DNA of 64,000 nucleotides from Ascidiimonas aurantiaca (GTDB lineage Bacteria; Bacteroidota; Bacteroidia; Flavobacteriales; Flavobacteriaceae). The notes beneath the pieces were generated by a model that saw nothing but the letters and a program-made list of their open reading frames with translations, searched no databases and was not told the DNA's origin. The translations under genes and the position numbers were made by a program. How positions within the stretch are numbered: position 1 is the first letter of the stretch; each line of letters starts with the position of its first letter. The stretch lies in contig NZ_JBBEWR010000017.1 of the NCBI RefSeq assembly GCF_037646345.1, positions 1-64,000 of the forward strand, read 5' to 3'. Below, one piece after another: positions 6,447-14,851 of the stretch.

Positions 6447-6890
6447 ATGACTTTGCAGAAAGAAAACTCTAAAAAAACCAGGATCGTTTCTATTGTAGCA
6501 GGGCTAATAAGCTTTGTTGTTGCTTATTTGGGAATACAGTACTTTTTATCCCGTCCTGATTTTGAGGCTCAAATGAAAGAAGCCGCTTCTGAGCTTAATG
6601 AACAACTCCCCATGATTATAGATGAATTTACCCGGTTAGATAGTGCTACTGTAGTAAGTAAAAGCCGGTTTGCCTATCATTATACACTGAAAAATGTTGC
6701 CAAACCGGAAGTAAATCTCGATACAGTTGCCAAATATATAAAACCCGGTATTATAGAAAATATAAAAAACAGTCCTGAACTAGCCCCTTACCGAGAGAAT
6801 AAAATTACTATGGATTATGTTTATTACGACAAAGACGGGTACCTGGTTACTACGATCTCGGTTACTCCCGACCTATACACAACGGAATAA
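6447..6890 (+). CDS. Small membrane-anchored protein of unknown role
   Basis: The protein has 147 residues with a short basic N-terminus, one transmembrane helix at about 13-33 (IVSIVAGLISFVVAYLGIQYF), then a soluble domain of about 110 residues. The soluble part has a LPMIIDEFTRLDSATVVS strand-helix, a YHYTLKNV strand and a C-terminal YYDKDGYLVTTISVTP hairpin, suggesting a compact alpha/beta fold outside the membrane. No catalytic or metal motif is visible and I do not recognise the family. It ends 63 bp from the convergent hisS end; no terminator hairpin was seen between them. Confidence 0.6.
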   Translation: MTLQKENSKKTRIVSIVAGLISFVVAYLGIQYFLSRPDFEAQMKEAASELNEQLPMIIDEFTRLDSATVVSKSRFAYHYTLKNVAKPEVNLDTVAKYIKPGIIENIKNSPELAPYRENKITMDYVYYDKDGYLVTTISVTPDLYTTE

Positions 6891-6953
6891 AGTCTCTGTT
6901 TCTGTTAGAATTAACTAAAAAACAAGTATATGCTAGTGCACCTCTTACTCCTT

Positions 6954-8342
6954 TTAAGACCGTAGTACACGCTCCCTGAGAAAAGGCAGTAACTGGTCGA
7001 AATCTATTTTTTGTTGATCTCCTGTTTCCATTTCTTTTAATACCAGTTTGTTTTCTTTAAGTTCCTCTTCCCCTATCAATACTACAAAAGGCACATGCCT
7101 CTTATTAGCATAACTCATTTGTTTTTTCATCTTAGCAGCATCGGGATATATTTCTGCTTTTATTCCTGCTATGCGTAATGTCTTAATAAGTATTAAAGAC
7201 TCCAGGGCTTCTTCGGTGCCAAAATTAATAAAAAACACATCCAGAGAACGGCTCAAAAAATCCGGGAAGAGGTTTAAGGTTTCCAACACCATATAAATAC
7301 GATCCAATCCAAAAGAAATCCCTACTCCACTTATATCTTTTAAACCAAATATTCCCGTAAGGTCATCATAACGTCCGCCACCGCCAATAGAACCTATACT
7401 AACTTCCTCTGGAGCGGTTACCTCAAAAATAGAGCCTGTATAATAATTAAGGCCTCTCGCCAGAGTAACATCTACTTCGGTACGAGTACTTGTAAGTTGT
7501 AGTTTTTCAAGAGTATCCAGCAAAAATTCCAGTTCCTGTATGCCCTGGAACCCCGATTGAGATCCGGCCAGCATGGTTTTTAACTGCTGTAACTTCTCAC
7601 GGTTATTACCCCCAAAGTGAAAAAGAGGATGTAGTTTATCCAAAGCTGCATCAGAAATACCTTTGTTTTTCATTTCATTTCTTACGCCTTCTGCTCCTAT
7701 TTTGTCCAGTTTGTCAAGGGCCACAGTAAAATCGGTAAGCTTGTCTTCGGCTCCAATTACTTCGGCTATCCCTGCCAGTATTTTTCTGTGGTTGATCTTG
7801 ATAGTAACTCCCGGTATCTTCAATGATGTAAATACGGCATCATACAATTGAACGAACTCTACTTCCTGTAATAACGAACGGGAACCAACCACATCGGCAT
7901 CACATTGATAAAATTCTCTAAAGCGTCCTTTCTGAGGACGATCTGCACGCCAAACCGGTTGTATCTGGAATCTTTTAAAAGGAAAGTCTATAGCGTTCTG
8001 ATGCATCACTACATAACGGGCAAAGGGAACCGTGAGGTCGTATCTGAGGGCTTTTTCTGAGATATGGGAGGTAAGCGTTTTGGCATCTTTCTCTTTATAA
8101 ACCGTATCGCTCACTTTGGAAAGATAATCGCCTGAATTAAGTATTTTGAATATAAGCCGATCACCTTCATCGCCGTATTTTCCCATCAACGTATCGGTAT
8201 TCTCAAAGGAAGGCGTTTCAATGGGTTGAAAACCAAAAGTTTTAAAATGAGAACGTATAGTATTTATGATGTAATTACGTCTCGCCACTTCGGTGGGAGA
8301 AAAGTCCCTGGTTCCCTTAGGTATTCCCGGTTTTTGTGCCAT
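6954..8342 (-). CDS. hisS: Histidyl-tRNA synthetase
   Basis: This class II aminoacyl-tRNA synthetase charges tRNA-His in the cytosol. The 462-residue protein starts MAQKPGIPKGTRDFSP, with motif 1 around IETPSFENTDTLMGKYGDEG. Motif 2 follows RALRYDLTVPFARYV with PVWRADRPQKGRFREFYQCD. The histidine-specific motif ARGLNYYTGSIFEV and motif 3 GIGISFGLDR-type sequence (GVGISFGLDRIYMVLE) follow, then a C-terminal anticodon-binding domain. The length suits the longer Bacteroidota form. It is transcribed leftward downstream of the DUF6495 gene with a 50-bp gap. All key motifs are intact. Confidence 0.97.
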   Translation of the reverse strand: MAQKPGIPKGTRDFSPTEVARRNYIINTIRSHFKTFGFQPIETPSFENTDTLMGKYGDEGDRLIFKILNSGDYLSKVSDTVYKEKDAKTLTSHISEKALRYDLTVPFARYVVMHQNAIDFPFKRFQIQPVWRADRPQKGRFREFYQCDADVVGSRSLLQEVEFVQLYDAVFTSLKIPGVTIKINHRKILAGIAEVIGAEDKLTDFTVALDKLDKIGAEGVRNEMKNKGISDAALDKLHPLFHFGGNNREKLQQLKTMLAGSQSGFQGIQELEFLLDTLEKLQLTSTRTEVDVTLARGLNYYTGSIFEVTAPEEVSIGSIGGGGRYDDLTGIFGLKDISGVGISFGLDRIYMVLETLNLFPDFLSRSLDVFFINFGTEEALESLILIKTLRIAGIKAEIYPDAAKMKKQMSYANKRHVPFVVLIGEEELKENKLVLKEMETGDQQKIDFDQLLPFLRERVLRS

Positions 8343-8392
8343 GAAATCAACGCTTTTATGTATGGTGCAAATATCTTAATTAAATTCTTATT

Positions 8393-8869
8393 TCATGAGG
8401 TTTTCATAAACTGTTGTAAAGACCTGTACAGTGTTCCATCACTTATCACGGCCCCTTGTTTGATAAATAAAAAAATATCGGTAAATCGGTCGTCAGAATA
8501 AGATTTAGATGCCGTATAAAGGCTTACCGTTTCATCCATAATATGCTCCTCCAGCCATCGTAACCCTTCATAGGTCATAAAATTAGTTACGCTTTCATCA
8601 ACTTTTACGGCTATAAGATGAATTTGTTCTTTGTCGAAAAAAAACAACTGCATGCTATGGGGAGCTATATGATCCAGATAAGATACTTTACCTAGTACCC
8701 CCTCCCATATTAGATCACTAAATATATCCAATTCCTGTTCTACGATCTCAGGCTGTTGCTTTTTAAGGTCCTCCCACTCTGCCGCTGTAATTGATTGTGT
8801 TGCCAGAAAATTTATAAACTCCTGATGTAACTCTTCAAATTGCTCTTTTGTAAGTCGTGCGTACTTCAT
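8393..8869 (-). CDS. DUF6495 family protein
   Basis: This conserved flavobacterial protein of unknown function has 158 residues from the chosen start. An in-frame ATG exists 27 bases upstream (8896), but it would lie against the rplI terminator hairpin at 8901-8931, and the family-like start is MKYARLTKEQFEELH at 8869. The protein is acidic, with a Trp-rich middle (LIWEGVLGKVSYLDH), an SMQLFFFD strand and a C-terminal RFTDIFLFIKQGAVISDG segment. It has no signal peptide or membrane helix, so it is probably cytosolic. It lies between the ribosomal operon and hisS, a housekeeping context. Confidence 0.75.
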   Translation of the reverse strand: MKYARLTKEQFEELHQEFINFLATQSITAAEWEDLKKQQPEIVEQELDIFSDLIWEGVLGKVSYLDHIAPHSMQLFFFDKEQIHLIAVKVDESVTNFMTYEGLRWLEEHIMDETVSLYTASKSYSDDRFTDIFLFIKQGAVISDGTLYRSLQQFMKTS

Positions 8870-8900
8870 ATCGTTTAACAGCAAATCATTTTTCAAATGG

Positions 8901-8931
8901 AAAAAGGACTGCCTTGAGGCAGTCCTTTTTT
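8901..8931 (-). terminator. Intrinsic terminator after rplI
   Basis: AAAGGACTGCC and GGCAGTCCTTTTT form an 11-bp stem closed by a 4-base loop, with an A-tract and a T-tract outside, so it works in either direction. It is placed 24 bp after the rplI stop on the minus strand and separates the ribosomal operon from DUF6495-hisS. Confidence 0.85.
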
Positions 8932-8954
8932 ATACAAATAAAAAGCGTGCTAAA

Positions 8955-9410
8955 TTACTTAGCTGCTTCTCCGGCTACTTCAAAAGGCATTTCAACGATC
9001 ACTTCACGATGAAGCCTGATAGTAGCATTATATTTTCCGGTTCTTTTAACTGTTCCCCCGGTTACACTAATGTATTTCTTATCTACAGTAAAGCCTTCTT
9101 TTTCAAAAGCCTCGGAGATATTTGCATTATTAACAGATCCAAAAAGCTTACCTCCTGCACCGGCTTTTACTGTGATTTTCAGTTCAAGCGCTTTAATTCC
9201 ATTGGCCAGCTTCTTAGCATCATCTACTATCTTTTTCTCTTTAAAGGCTCTTTGCTTAAGATTTTCGGCCAGTACCTTTTTAGCTGAAGGAGTAGCCATT
9301 ACAGCAAAACCCTGAGGAATAAGATAGTTACGGCCATATCCATTCTTAACCATTACAATATCGTCTTTGAATCCTAGATTCTCAACGTCTTTCTTTAAAA
9401 TCAGTTCCAT
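8955..9410 (-). CDS. rplI: 50S ribosomal protein bL9
   Basis: This large-subunit protein binds 23S rRNA. Its 151 residues start MELILKKDVENLGFKDDIV, the usual bL9 opening, followed by the VKNGYGRNYLIPQGFAV signature at about 22-38, a long central helix rich in Lys and Ala, and the C-terminal domain with AGAGGKLFGSVNNANI. It is the third gene of rpsF-rpsR-rplI, 16 bp after rpsR, and ends before a strong terminator. Confidence 0.97.
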   Translation of the reverse strand: MELILKKDVENLGFKDDIVMVKNGYGRNYLIPQGFAVMATPSAKKVLAENLKQRAFKEKKIVDDAKKLANGIKALELKITVKAGAGGKLFGSVNNANISEAFEKEGFTVDKKYISVTGGTVKRTGKYNATIRLHREVIVEMPFEVAGEAAK

Positions 9411-9426
9411 AATGTTTCCCTCCTTA

Positions 9427-9723
9427 TTATTTTAACAAATCAGCTACATATGGCATCAAGGCCAGGTGACGGGACCTTTTAATGGCTACTGATACTTTTC
9501 GCTGATACTTAAGTGAAGTACCGGTTAATCTTCTGGGAAGTATTTTGCCTTGCTCATTTACAAACTTGAGTAAAAAATCAGGGTCTTTATAATCAATATA
9601 CTTGATACCCGACTTCTTAAAGCGGCAATACTTTTTGGTTTTTGCAGTTTCTATATTAAGAGGAGTAAGATACCTGATCTCTCCGTCTTTTTTTCCTTTT
9701 GCCTGTTGTTCTATTGATGACAT
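9427..9723 (-). CDS. rpsR: 30S ribosomal protein bS18
   Basis: This small-subunit protein pairs with bS6 on the platform. It has 98 residues: a variable N-terminus (SSIEQQAKGKKDGEIRYLTP), then the conserved core CRFKKSGIKYIDYKDPDFL, GKILPRRLTGTSLKYQRKV and a C-terminal RSRHLALMPYV. It sits 6 bp after rpsF, consistent with co-translation of the bS6-bS18 pair. Confidence 0.97.
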   Translation of the reverse strand: MSSIEQQAKGKKDGEIRYLTPLNIETAKTKKYCRFKKSGIKYIDYKDPDFLLKFVNEQGKILPRRLTGTSLKYQRKVSVAIKRSRHLALMPYVADLLK

Positions 9724-9729
9724 GATTTC

Positions 9730-10068
9730 TTAAGCTTTTTGTTTCATTTTATCTCTTCTTCTCTCTGCCCAGGCAACTGCATGTTTATCTAACTTTACTG
9801 TTAAATAACGCATTATACGTTCATCTCTCCTGAACTCGGTCTCAAATGGAGAAATAGCCTCTCCGGCTACTTTGAATTCAAAAAGGTGGTAAAAACCACT
9901 TTTTTTATTTTGAATGGGATACGCTAGTTTTTTAAGACCCCAATCTTCTTTTGATACAAATTCTGCCCCCCGGGAAACTAAGAAATCTTCGAACTTCTTA
10001 ACTGTTTCCTCTATCTGTACATCAGATAAAACGGGATTCAAAATGAAAACAGTTTCATAATGGTTCAT
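9730..10068 (-). CDS. rpsF: 30S ribosomal protein bS6
   Basis: This small-subunit protein forms a heterodimer with bS18. It has 112 residues starting MNHYETVFILNPVLSDVQIEE. The conserved LKKLAYPIQNKKSGFYHLFEF segment is split over residues about 65-85, and FRRDERIMRYLTVKLDKH is near the C-terminus. It is the first gene of the operon, with a promoter of the TTG/TAnnTTTG type 26 bp upstream. A bS6-bS18 autoregulatory leader is known in many bacteria, but the leader here is short and I see no clear motif. Confidence 0.97.
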   Translation of the reverse strand: MNHYETVFILNPVLSDVQIEETVKKFEDFLVSRGAEFVSKEDWGLKKLAYPIQNKKSGFYHLFEFKVAGEAISPFETEFRRDERIMRYLTVKLDKHAVAWAERRRDKMKQKA

Positions 10069-10093
10069 ATATTACTTTTTAAATTTAAGGGTG

Positions 10094-10124
10094 CAAAAAT
10101 ACGGTTTTTTTAGCGATTACCAAA
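10094..10124 (-). promoter_or_regulatory. Promoter of rpsF-rpsR-rplI
   Basis: On the minus strand TTTG (10121-10124) and TATTTTTG (10094-10101) are exactly 19 bp apart, a full match to the Bacteroidota primary-sigma consensus. The rpsF start is 26 bp downstream. Confidence 0.75.
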
Positions 10125-10249
10125 ATAAAACTGACATACAGCTTCTAACATCGAGAAAAACCCCCCTTTTTATTAACAAATATTGCCCTTTAACAATTTT
10201 TTCATTAAAATTGTGTTAAATAAATAATGCGTTTATTTCCAAGAAATCT

Positions 10250-10942
10250 ATGAGGTTAAATTGTATAATTGTTGACGACTCAAACTTACAGCGTATGGCG
10301 GTAGCAAGGTTAATTAAAAACCACCCTTCACTTAACCTTGTCGCTGAGTACAGCAATGGTATTGAAGCAAAAAACGGGCTAAAGAATGAGAAGATCGATC
10401 TTATTTTTCTCGATGTTGAAATGCCTGTAGTAAGTGGCTTTGACCTTATAGAGTCTCTGGACTCTCCTCCACAAATTATTCTGGTAACCGGTAAAGCAGA
10501 TTATGCCCTTAAGGCTTTCGATTATGATGTAACCGATTATCTGCATAAGCCCATAACAAACGAACGCTTTGAAGCTGCAGTTAAAAGAGCCATTGAGAAA
10601 TACCAGCTTAAAAATGCTTCTAAAGAAGACGAGGAACATATTTTTGTAAAAAGCAACCTTAAAAAGCGCAAAGTATTACTCAGTGAGATTAACTGGGTAG
10701 AAGCACTGGGGGATTATATCAAACTGGTGACTGATTCTGCCAATATCGTAATCCTTTCTACCATGAAATCCTTTGAGAAAGAATTACCCAGCGATCGTTT
10801 TCTTCGAATACATAAATCCTATATTGTTAACCTCGATAAGGTACAAAAGTTTAACAGCAAGAATGTAGAAGTGAATGGCAAGCTCATACCTTTGAGCCGT
10901 AATAAAAAAGCTGAACTCACCGAAGCGTTAAACAATGCCTAA
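10250..10942 (+). CDS. LytTR-type response regulator
   Basis: The 230-residue protein has two domains. An N-terminal receiver domain (1-120) has acidic IVDDSN, phospho-acceptor Asp in LIFLDVEMPVVSG near 55, conserved Thr in LVTGKADYA and Lys in TDYLHKPI. A C-terminal LytTR DNA-binding domain (about 130-228) has IFVKSNLKKRKVLLSEINWVEALGDY split across 130-156, SDRFLRIHKSYIVNL and IPLSRNKKAEL. It is a transcription regulator of a two-component system. No sensor kinase is next to it, so it is an orphan here. It is transcribed divergently from rpsF with 181 bp between them; no clear TAnnTTTG element was found on its side. All phosphorylation-site residues are present. Confidence 0.93.
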   Translation: MRLNCIIVDDSNLQRMAVARLIKNHPSLNLVAEYSNGIEAKNGLKNEKIDLIFLDVEMPVVSGFDLIESLDSPPQIILVTGKADYALKAFDYDVTDYLHKPITNERFEAAVKRAIEKYQLKNASKEDEEHIFVKSNLKKRKVLLSEINWVEALGDYIKLVTDSANIVILSTMKSFEKELPSDRFLRIHKSYIVNLDKVQKFNSKNVEVNGKLIPLSRNKKAELTEALNNA

Positions 10943-10945
10943 AGG

Positions 10946-13399
10946 TTAATAGGCATCTACATTGTAAATGACTTTTATGCTTCGGTATTCAGAAACTGCA
11001 TGAAAGCTTTTATCTATCCTTTTTATGACTCCTTTTGTTTGTGAAAGTGACTGTTTTTGAGGCACTTTAATTAAAAGGTTTTTAATATATTCATTACGTA
11101 TTCTGCTTACTGAAGGAAACTCTGGCCCCAATACATATTCTCCAAAGGTATTTCTCAGGGATTTCGCATACCAGGATGCCCCCTGATTAACTTTGTTAAA
11201 ATCTTTATGCCTGAAAGTAATTTTTATAAGACGGAAAAAAGGAGGATATTTAAATTGCCTTCTGTGATTAAGCTCATCCTTAAACATACCTTCATAATCA
11301 TTCACAGATGCCTGTTGTAATATCTGGTGATAGGGATTATAGGTTTGAATAAGCACCTTACCTCTTTTAAGGGTGCGCCCTGCCCTGCCTGCTACCTGTT
11401 GAATAAGGTGAAAGCTTCTCTCAAAAGCCCGAAAATCCGGATAGTGCAATAATTGATCGGCATTCATGACCCCTACCAAGGATACATTCCTGAAATCCAG
11501 TCCTTTAGTTAACATTTGAGTCCCTACCAGAATGTCGGTTTCCTGTTGTTCAAAACTGGTAATGATCTTTTCATAACTATACTTACCGCGGGTAGTATCG
11601 GCATCCATACGTGCTATAGCTGCTTTTGGAAAAAGTTCTTGTAACTCATGTACTACCTGTTCAGTACCAAAACCTTTAGTTGTGACATCTGCACTACCAC
11701 AGGCCTGGCAGGCCAGTTGGTTGGCCATATGATACCCGCAATAATGACAACGCAATTGGTTTTTATGTTGATGAAAAACCAGACTTACATCACAATTGGG
11801 ACATTGAGGAGAGTGACCACACAAATTACATTCTACCACAGGTGCAAAACCTCTCCGGTTTTGGAACAAAATAACCTGTTCGCCCTCTCCCAAAGTTTCA
11901 GTAATAGCTTCGATGAGTCGGTCTGAAAAATGGCCCTTCATTTGTTTTTTTCGGTACTTCTCTTTAATATCTATCAGCTCCATTTCAGGAAGCAAAACAT
12001 TCCCATAGCGTCGGGTAAGATTGACCAGGCCATACTTTTCCTGAAGTGTATTGTAATACGTTTCTAATGCGGGAGTAGCAGAGCCCAAAAGCGTTTTAGC
12101 CTTGTGAAAGGATGCCAGTACAATAGCTGCATCTCTCGCATGATATCGCGGCGCAGGATCGTATTGCCTGAAAGAAGTTTCGTGTTCTTCATCAACAATT
12201 ACCAGGCCCAGATTACTAAACGGTAAAAATACTGATGAGCGGGCACCCAGTATAATTCTTGCCTTAGATCTATTACCTAGTACATTGTTCCAGACTTCAA
12301 CCCGTTCATAAATGGAATATTTGGAATGATACACACTAATGGTATTCCCAAAATAGGCCCGTAATCGAGAAATAAGCTGAGTGGTAAGTGCTATTTCAGG
12401 TAATAAATAAAGTACTTGTTTCCCTGAAGCCACTACCTTTTCTATAAGCTTTACATATACTTCTGTTTTTCCCGAAGAAGTGACTCCGTGTAACAAGACT
12501 ACATCTTTGTCTTTAAAGCACTGTTGTATTTGATCTAAAGCAGTTTCCTGATACTCGTTTAATGTTCTGGAAATACGTGCTTCTTTTTCCTCAAATGTAA
12601 CCCGGTCTGTCTGGATTTCATAAAACTCCAGGACTCCCTTTTCACCCAATGCGTTGATCACCTGTACGGAAACCCCACTTTCTTCGGCAAGCTGCTTAAG
12701 TTTAATTGGTTTTTTAGAAGAGGCCATTATTGAGAAAAGAGTAAGCACTACCTGCCGCTGCTTATGGGCCCTGGTTAAATTATCAAGTAATTCATGAAGC
12801 GCTTCTTCCCGGTTATATTGATCATGTAGCTTTACATACTTTACCATCTTGGGACGGTACTGTTCGTACACTTCTTCTTTAAGGGCCACTATTTTTTTCT
12901 GCATAAGCCTTTGAAGCAAGGGCATTACATTTTTTCGGTCAGTAATAGCGCCAATCTCCCTTATGTGTAAAACAGACTGCTGCTGCAAGGCTTCATGTAC
13001 TAACCATTCATCATCTTTCAGTGTGGCGGTATCATCGTTAAAAAGTACGCCTCTTGTAATAATGGTTTCACTTTCTAACAAAAAAGCACCCGGAACGGCT
13101 GCCCGAAATACATCTCCTATACTACACAAATAATAATTGGCCAGCCATGACCAATGCTGTAACTGAACTGCATTTACTAATGGATACTCATCTAATACAC
13201 GATCAATATTCTTTGCTTTGTATATTTCCGGAGGGGTGGTATGCACACGTGCCACCAGAGCTGTGTATATTTTCGATTTTCCAAAAGGTACTGAAACGCG
13301 CATACCCGGCTTGAGAAGAGCTGCTTCTTCCTCAGTAAGCCGATATGTAAAAAGACGTTCTACCGGTATGGGTAGAATAACATCTGCAAAAAAGCTCAT
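10946..13399 (-). CDS. priA: Primosomal protein N' (replication restart helicase)
   Basis: PriA recognises stalled forks and reloads the replisome. The 817-residue protein has the N-terminal DNA-binding part (MSFFADVILPIPVERLFTYR), a winged-helix region, Walker A in LLHGVTSSGKTEVY, the DEEH box (VIVDEEHETSF) and helicase motifs through QVAGRAGR. It keeps the zinc-binding cysteine pairs CNLCGHSPQCPNC, CHYCGYH and CQACG. The start at 13399 is needed to keep the N-terminal domain intact, and a TAAATTTG element ends only 4 bases before it. It is followed by the convergent response-regulator end at 10942, 3 bp away. All motifs are intact. Confidence 0.96.
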   Translation of the reverse strand: MSFFADVILPIPVERLFTYRLTEEEAALLKPGMRVSVPFGKSKIYTALVARVHTTPPEIYKAKNIDRVLDEYPLVNAVQLQHWSWLANYYLCSIGDVFRAAVPGAFLLESETIITRGVLFNDDTATLKDDEWLVHEALQQQSVLHIREIGAITDRKNVMPLLQRLMQKKIVALKEEVYEQYRPKMVKYVKLHDQYNREEALHELLDNLTRAHKQRQVVLTLFSIMASSKKPIKLKQLAEESGVSVQVINALGEKGVLEFYEIQTDRVTFEEKEARISRTLNEYQETALDQIQQCFKDKDVVLLHGVTSSGKTEVYVKLIEKVVASGKQVLYLLPEIALTTQLISRLRAYFGNTISVYHSKYSIYERVEVWNNVLGNRSKARIILGARSSVFLPFSNLGLVIVDEEHETSFRQYDPAPRYHARDAAIVLASFHKAKTLLGSATPALETYYNTLQEKYGLVNLTRRYGNVLLPEMELIDIKEKYRKKQMKGHFSDRLIEAITETLGEGEQVILFQNRRGFAPVVECNLCGHSPQCPNCDVSLVFHQHKNQLRCHYCGYHMANQLACQACGSADVTTKGFGTEQVVHELQELFPKAAIARMDADTTRGKYSYEKIITSFEQQETDILVGTQMLTKGLDFRNVSLVGVMNADQLLHYPDFRAFERSFHLIQQVAGRAGRTLKRGKVLIQTYNPYHQILQQASVNDYEGMFKDELNHRRQFKYPPFFRLIKITFRHKDFNKVNQGASWYAKSLRNTFGEYVLGPEFPSVSRIRNEYIKNLLIKVPQKQSLSQTKGVIKRIDKSFHAVSEYRSIKVIYNVDAY

Positions 13400-13403
13400 C
13401 CCG

Positions 13404-13411
13404 CAAATTTA
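13404..13411 (-). promoter_or_regulatory. Promoter -7 element TAAATTTG of priA, leaderless layout
   Basis: TAAATTTG on the minus strand ends 4 bases before the priA ATG, so transcription from it would start at or next to the start codon. No TTG was found at the usual distance upstream. Confidence 0.4.
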
Positions 13412-13471
13412 GTTTTCTCCTGTATGCAGAAAAACCATATTATCTTAAAAATAAATAACCGGATACTACCG

Positions 13472-13909
13472 CTATTTTACTTTTCTCCATTGTTGTGTTC
13501 TGTAAAACATGGCTACATATCCGCGTACATTAAGAACATCAGGGTTCTCTTCTTCTACCCATATCTTACAACGATACTCTTTTCCCTTAGTGGGGTCAAG
13601 TATAGTGCCTCCTGAATAAGAAGTACCGTTTTTTTCAAGAGCCTCTACAATGATCATTCCCAAAATGGGTTTATTTTTTTTGGTACCCGGACAGCGGTCA
13701 CACTTCTTATTCTGCCGGTCTTTGCGAAGTATTTCCACGATCTTACCATACACCTTACCTTCTTCCTCATAGATCTCAACGATGGATTTTTCTTCTCCGG
13801 TCTCATCATCAATGGTTTTCCATTTTCCGAAAATATCCTGAGCAGAAACTACCAAACTCAGAAGACCTAAAACCCAAGTAAAAAACATTTTTTTGCTACG
13901 CATAATCAA
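13472..13909 (-). CDS. DUF2147 domain secreted protein
   Basis: The protein has 145 residues with a signal peptide (MIMRSKKMFFTWVLGLLSLVVSAQ; an internal ATG at residue 3 or 8 could be the true start). The mature part is a full DUF2147 domain: IFGKWKTIDDETGEEKSI, KVYGKIVEI, a CDRCPG motif, GMIIVEALEKNGTSYSGG, ILDPTKGKEYRCKIW and a C-terminal NVRGYVAMFYRTQQWRK. The family forms a small periplasmic beta-barrel of unknown function. It lies between priA and the YihY gene on the minus strand, 20 bp from the latter, so it is likely co-transcribed with nadC-yihY. A divergent copy is at 2456-2885. Confidence 0.88.
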   Translation of the reverse strand: MIMRSKKMFFTWVLGLLSLVVSAQDIFGKWKTIDDETGEEKSIVEIYEEEGKVYGKIVEILRKDRQNKKCDRCPGTKKNKPILGMIIVEALEKNGTSYSGGTILDPTKGKEYRCKIWVEEENPDVLNVRGYVAMFYRTQQWRKVK

Positions 13910-13929
13910 TCCTTTTTTTGAAATATACT

Positions 13930-14850
13930 TTATTTTTTTCTTTTCAACCTGTGCAGGCTCACATTTAATTCAAAGCCCAGCAACAGAATATTACTGTTGA
14001 TCCATATGTACAGCATAAGTATTAATAAAGCTCCAATAGACCCGTATAATTCATTGTACTGTGAAAAATTCTCAATGTAAATACCAAAAAGAAATGTAGT
14101 GACAATAATGAGTAAAGTGGTAAGCATGGCTCCCGGGGAGAAAAAACGCGATTCTTTACCGGTAGTAGTACCAAAATAATAAAGCAGGGCTGTAGAAATG
14201 TAGATCATGAATATGAAAAACACATATTGAGCTACTGATACTGACAATTCGAGATTCTCCAGATAGCCTTCTTCTTTAAGAGCTTCCAGTATGTATATCT
14301 CAAAATATATAAATCCAACAACGGTAATAAGCAGTAAAAAAGCCATAATAATTGCTATGCCGACAGCCATAAAGTACTGACGTATCACATTTCGGGTAAT
14401 CGTGATATGATAGGAGTTCTCAAAGGCACCAAAAATAGCATTTATACCATTGGCCATTAAAAAAATAGAAAGCACAAAAACAGAAGATAAAAGTCCGCCT
14501 CTCCTGTTTTTGGCAATATCTTCAAAAACAGTGTCAAAAAAATCAGAAGTTCGCGGAGGCAACAGACTATCTATAAAAGCCAGAAAGTCATTTTGAAACT
14601 CTTCTATTGGCACAAAAGGCACCAGGTTAAGGATAAAGAGGAGAAAAGGAAAAATTGCCATGAAGAAACTGAAAGAAATAGCACCTGCCCTATAAGTAAG
14701 TGCCCCTTTTATGATCCCAATAGCATACATTTCCATAAGGTCGTACAATGATAACCCCTCAAGTGCTTTTAGTTTTATGCTTTTTAAAAATCTTACTATC
14801 CAGTTAATTACAGGAATTTTTTCGAGCTTCTCTTCTATCTCCTGCGACAT
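13930..14850 (-). CDS. YihY/virulence factor BrkB family inner-membrane protein
   Basis: The 306-residue polytopic protein has about six hydrophobic helices and the family signature. ALTYRAGAISFSFFMAIFPF is near 55-75, a PPRTSDFF loop follows, then NGINAIFGAFENSYHI, and a C-terminal GSIGALLILMLYIWINSNILLLGFELN. Members were once called RNase BN by mistake; their real role is unclear, possibly transport. It begins 1 bp after the end of nadC, so the two are translationally linked. No catalytic motif is visible. Confidence 0.9.
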   Translation of the reverse strand: MSQEIEEKLEKIPVINWIVRFLKSIKLKALEGLSLYDLMEMYAIGIIKGALTYRAGAISFSFFMAIFPFLLFILNLVPFVPIEEFQNDFLAFIDSLLPPRTSDFFDTVFEDIAKNRRGGLLSSVFVLSIFLMANGINAIFGAFENSYHITITRNVIRQYFMAVGIAIIMAFLLLITVVGFIYFEIYILEALKEEGYLENLELSVSVAQYVFFIFMIYISTALLYYFGTTTGKESRFFSPGAMLTTLLIIVTTFLFGIYIENFSQYNELYGSIGALLILMLYIWINSNILLLGFELNVSLHRLKRKK

Positions 14851-14851
14851 A

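Noticed and set aside
8870..8896. Longer start of the DUF6495 gene
   Set aside because: It would place the start against the terminator hairpin of rplI, leaving no leader; the downstream ATG fits the protein better.
10069..10249. bS6-bS18 autoregulatory leader RNA
   Set aside because: The rpsF leader is only about 20 bases from the predicted transcription start and no stem with the known binding bulge was seen.
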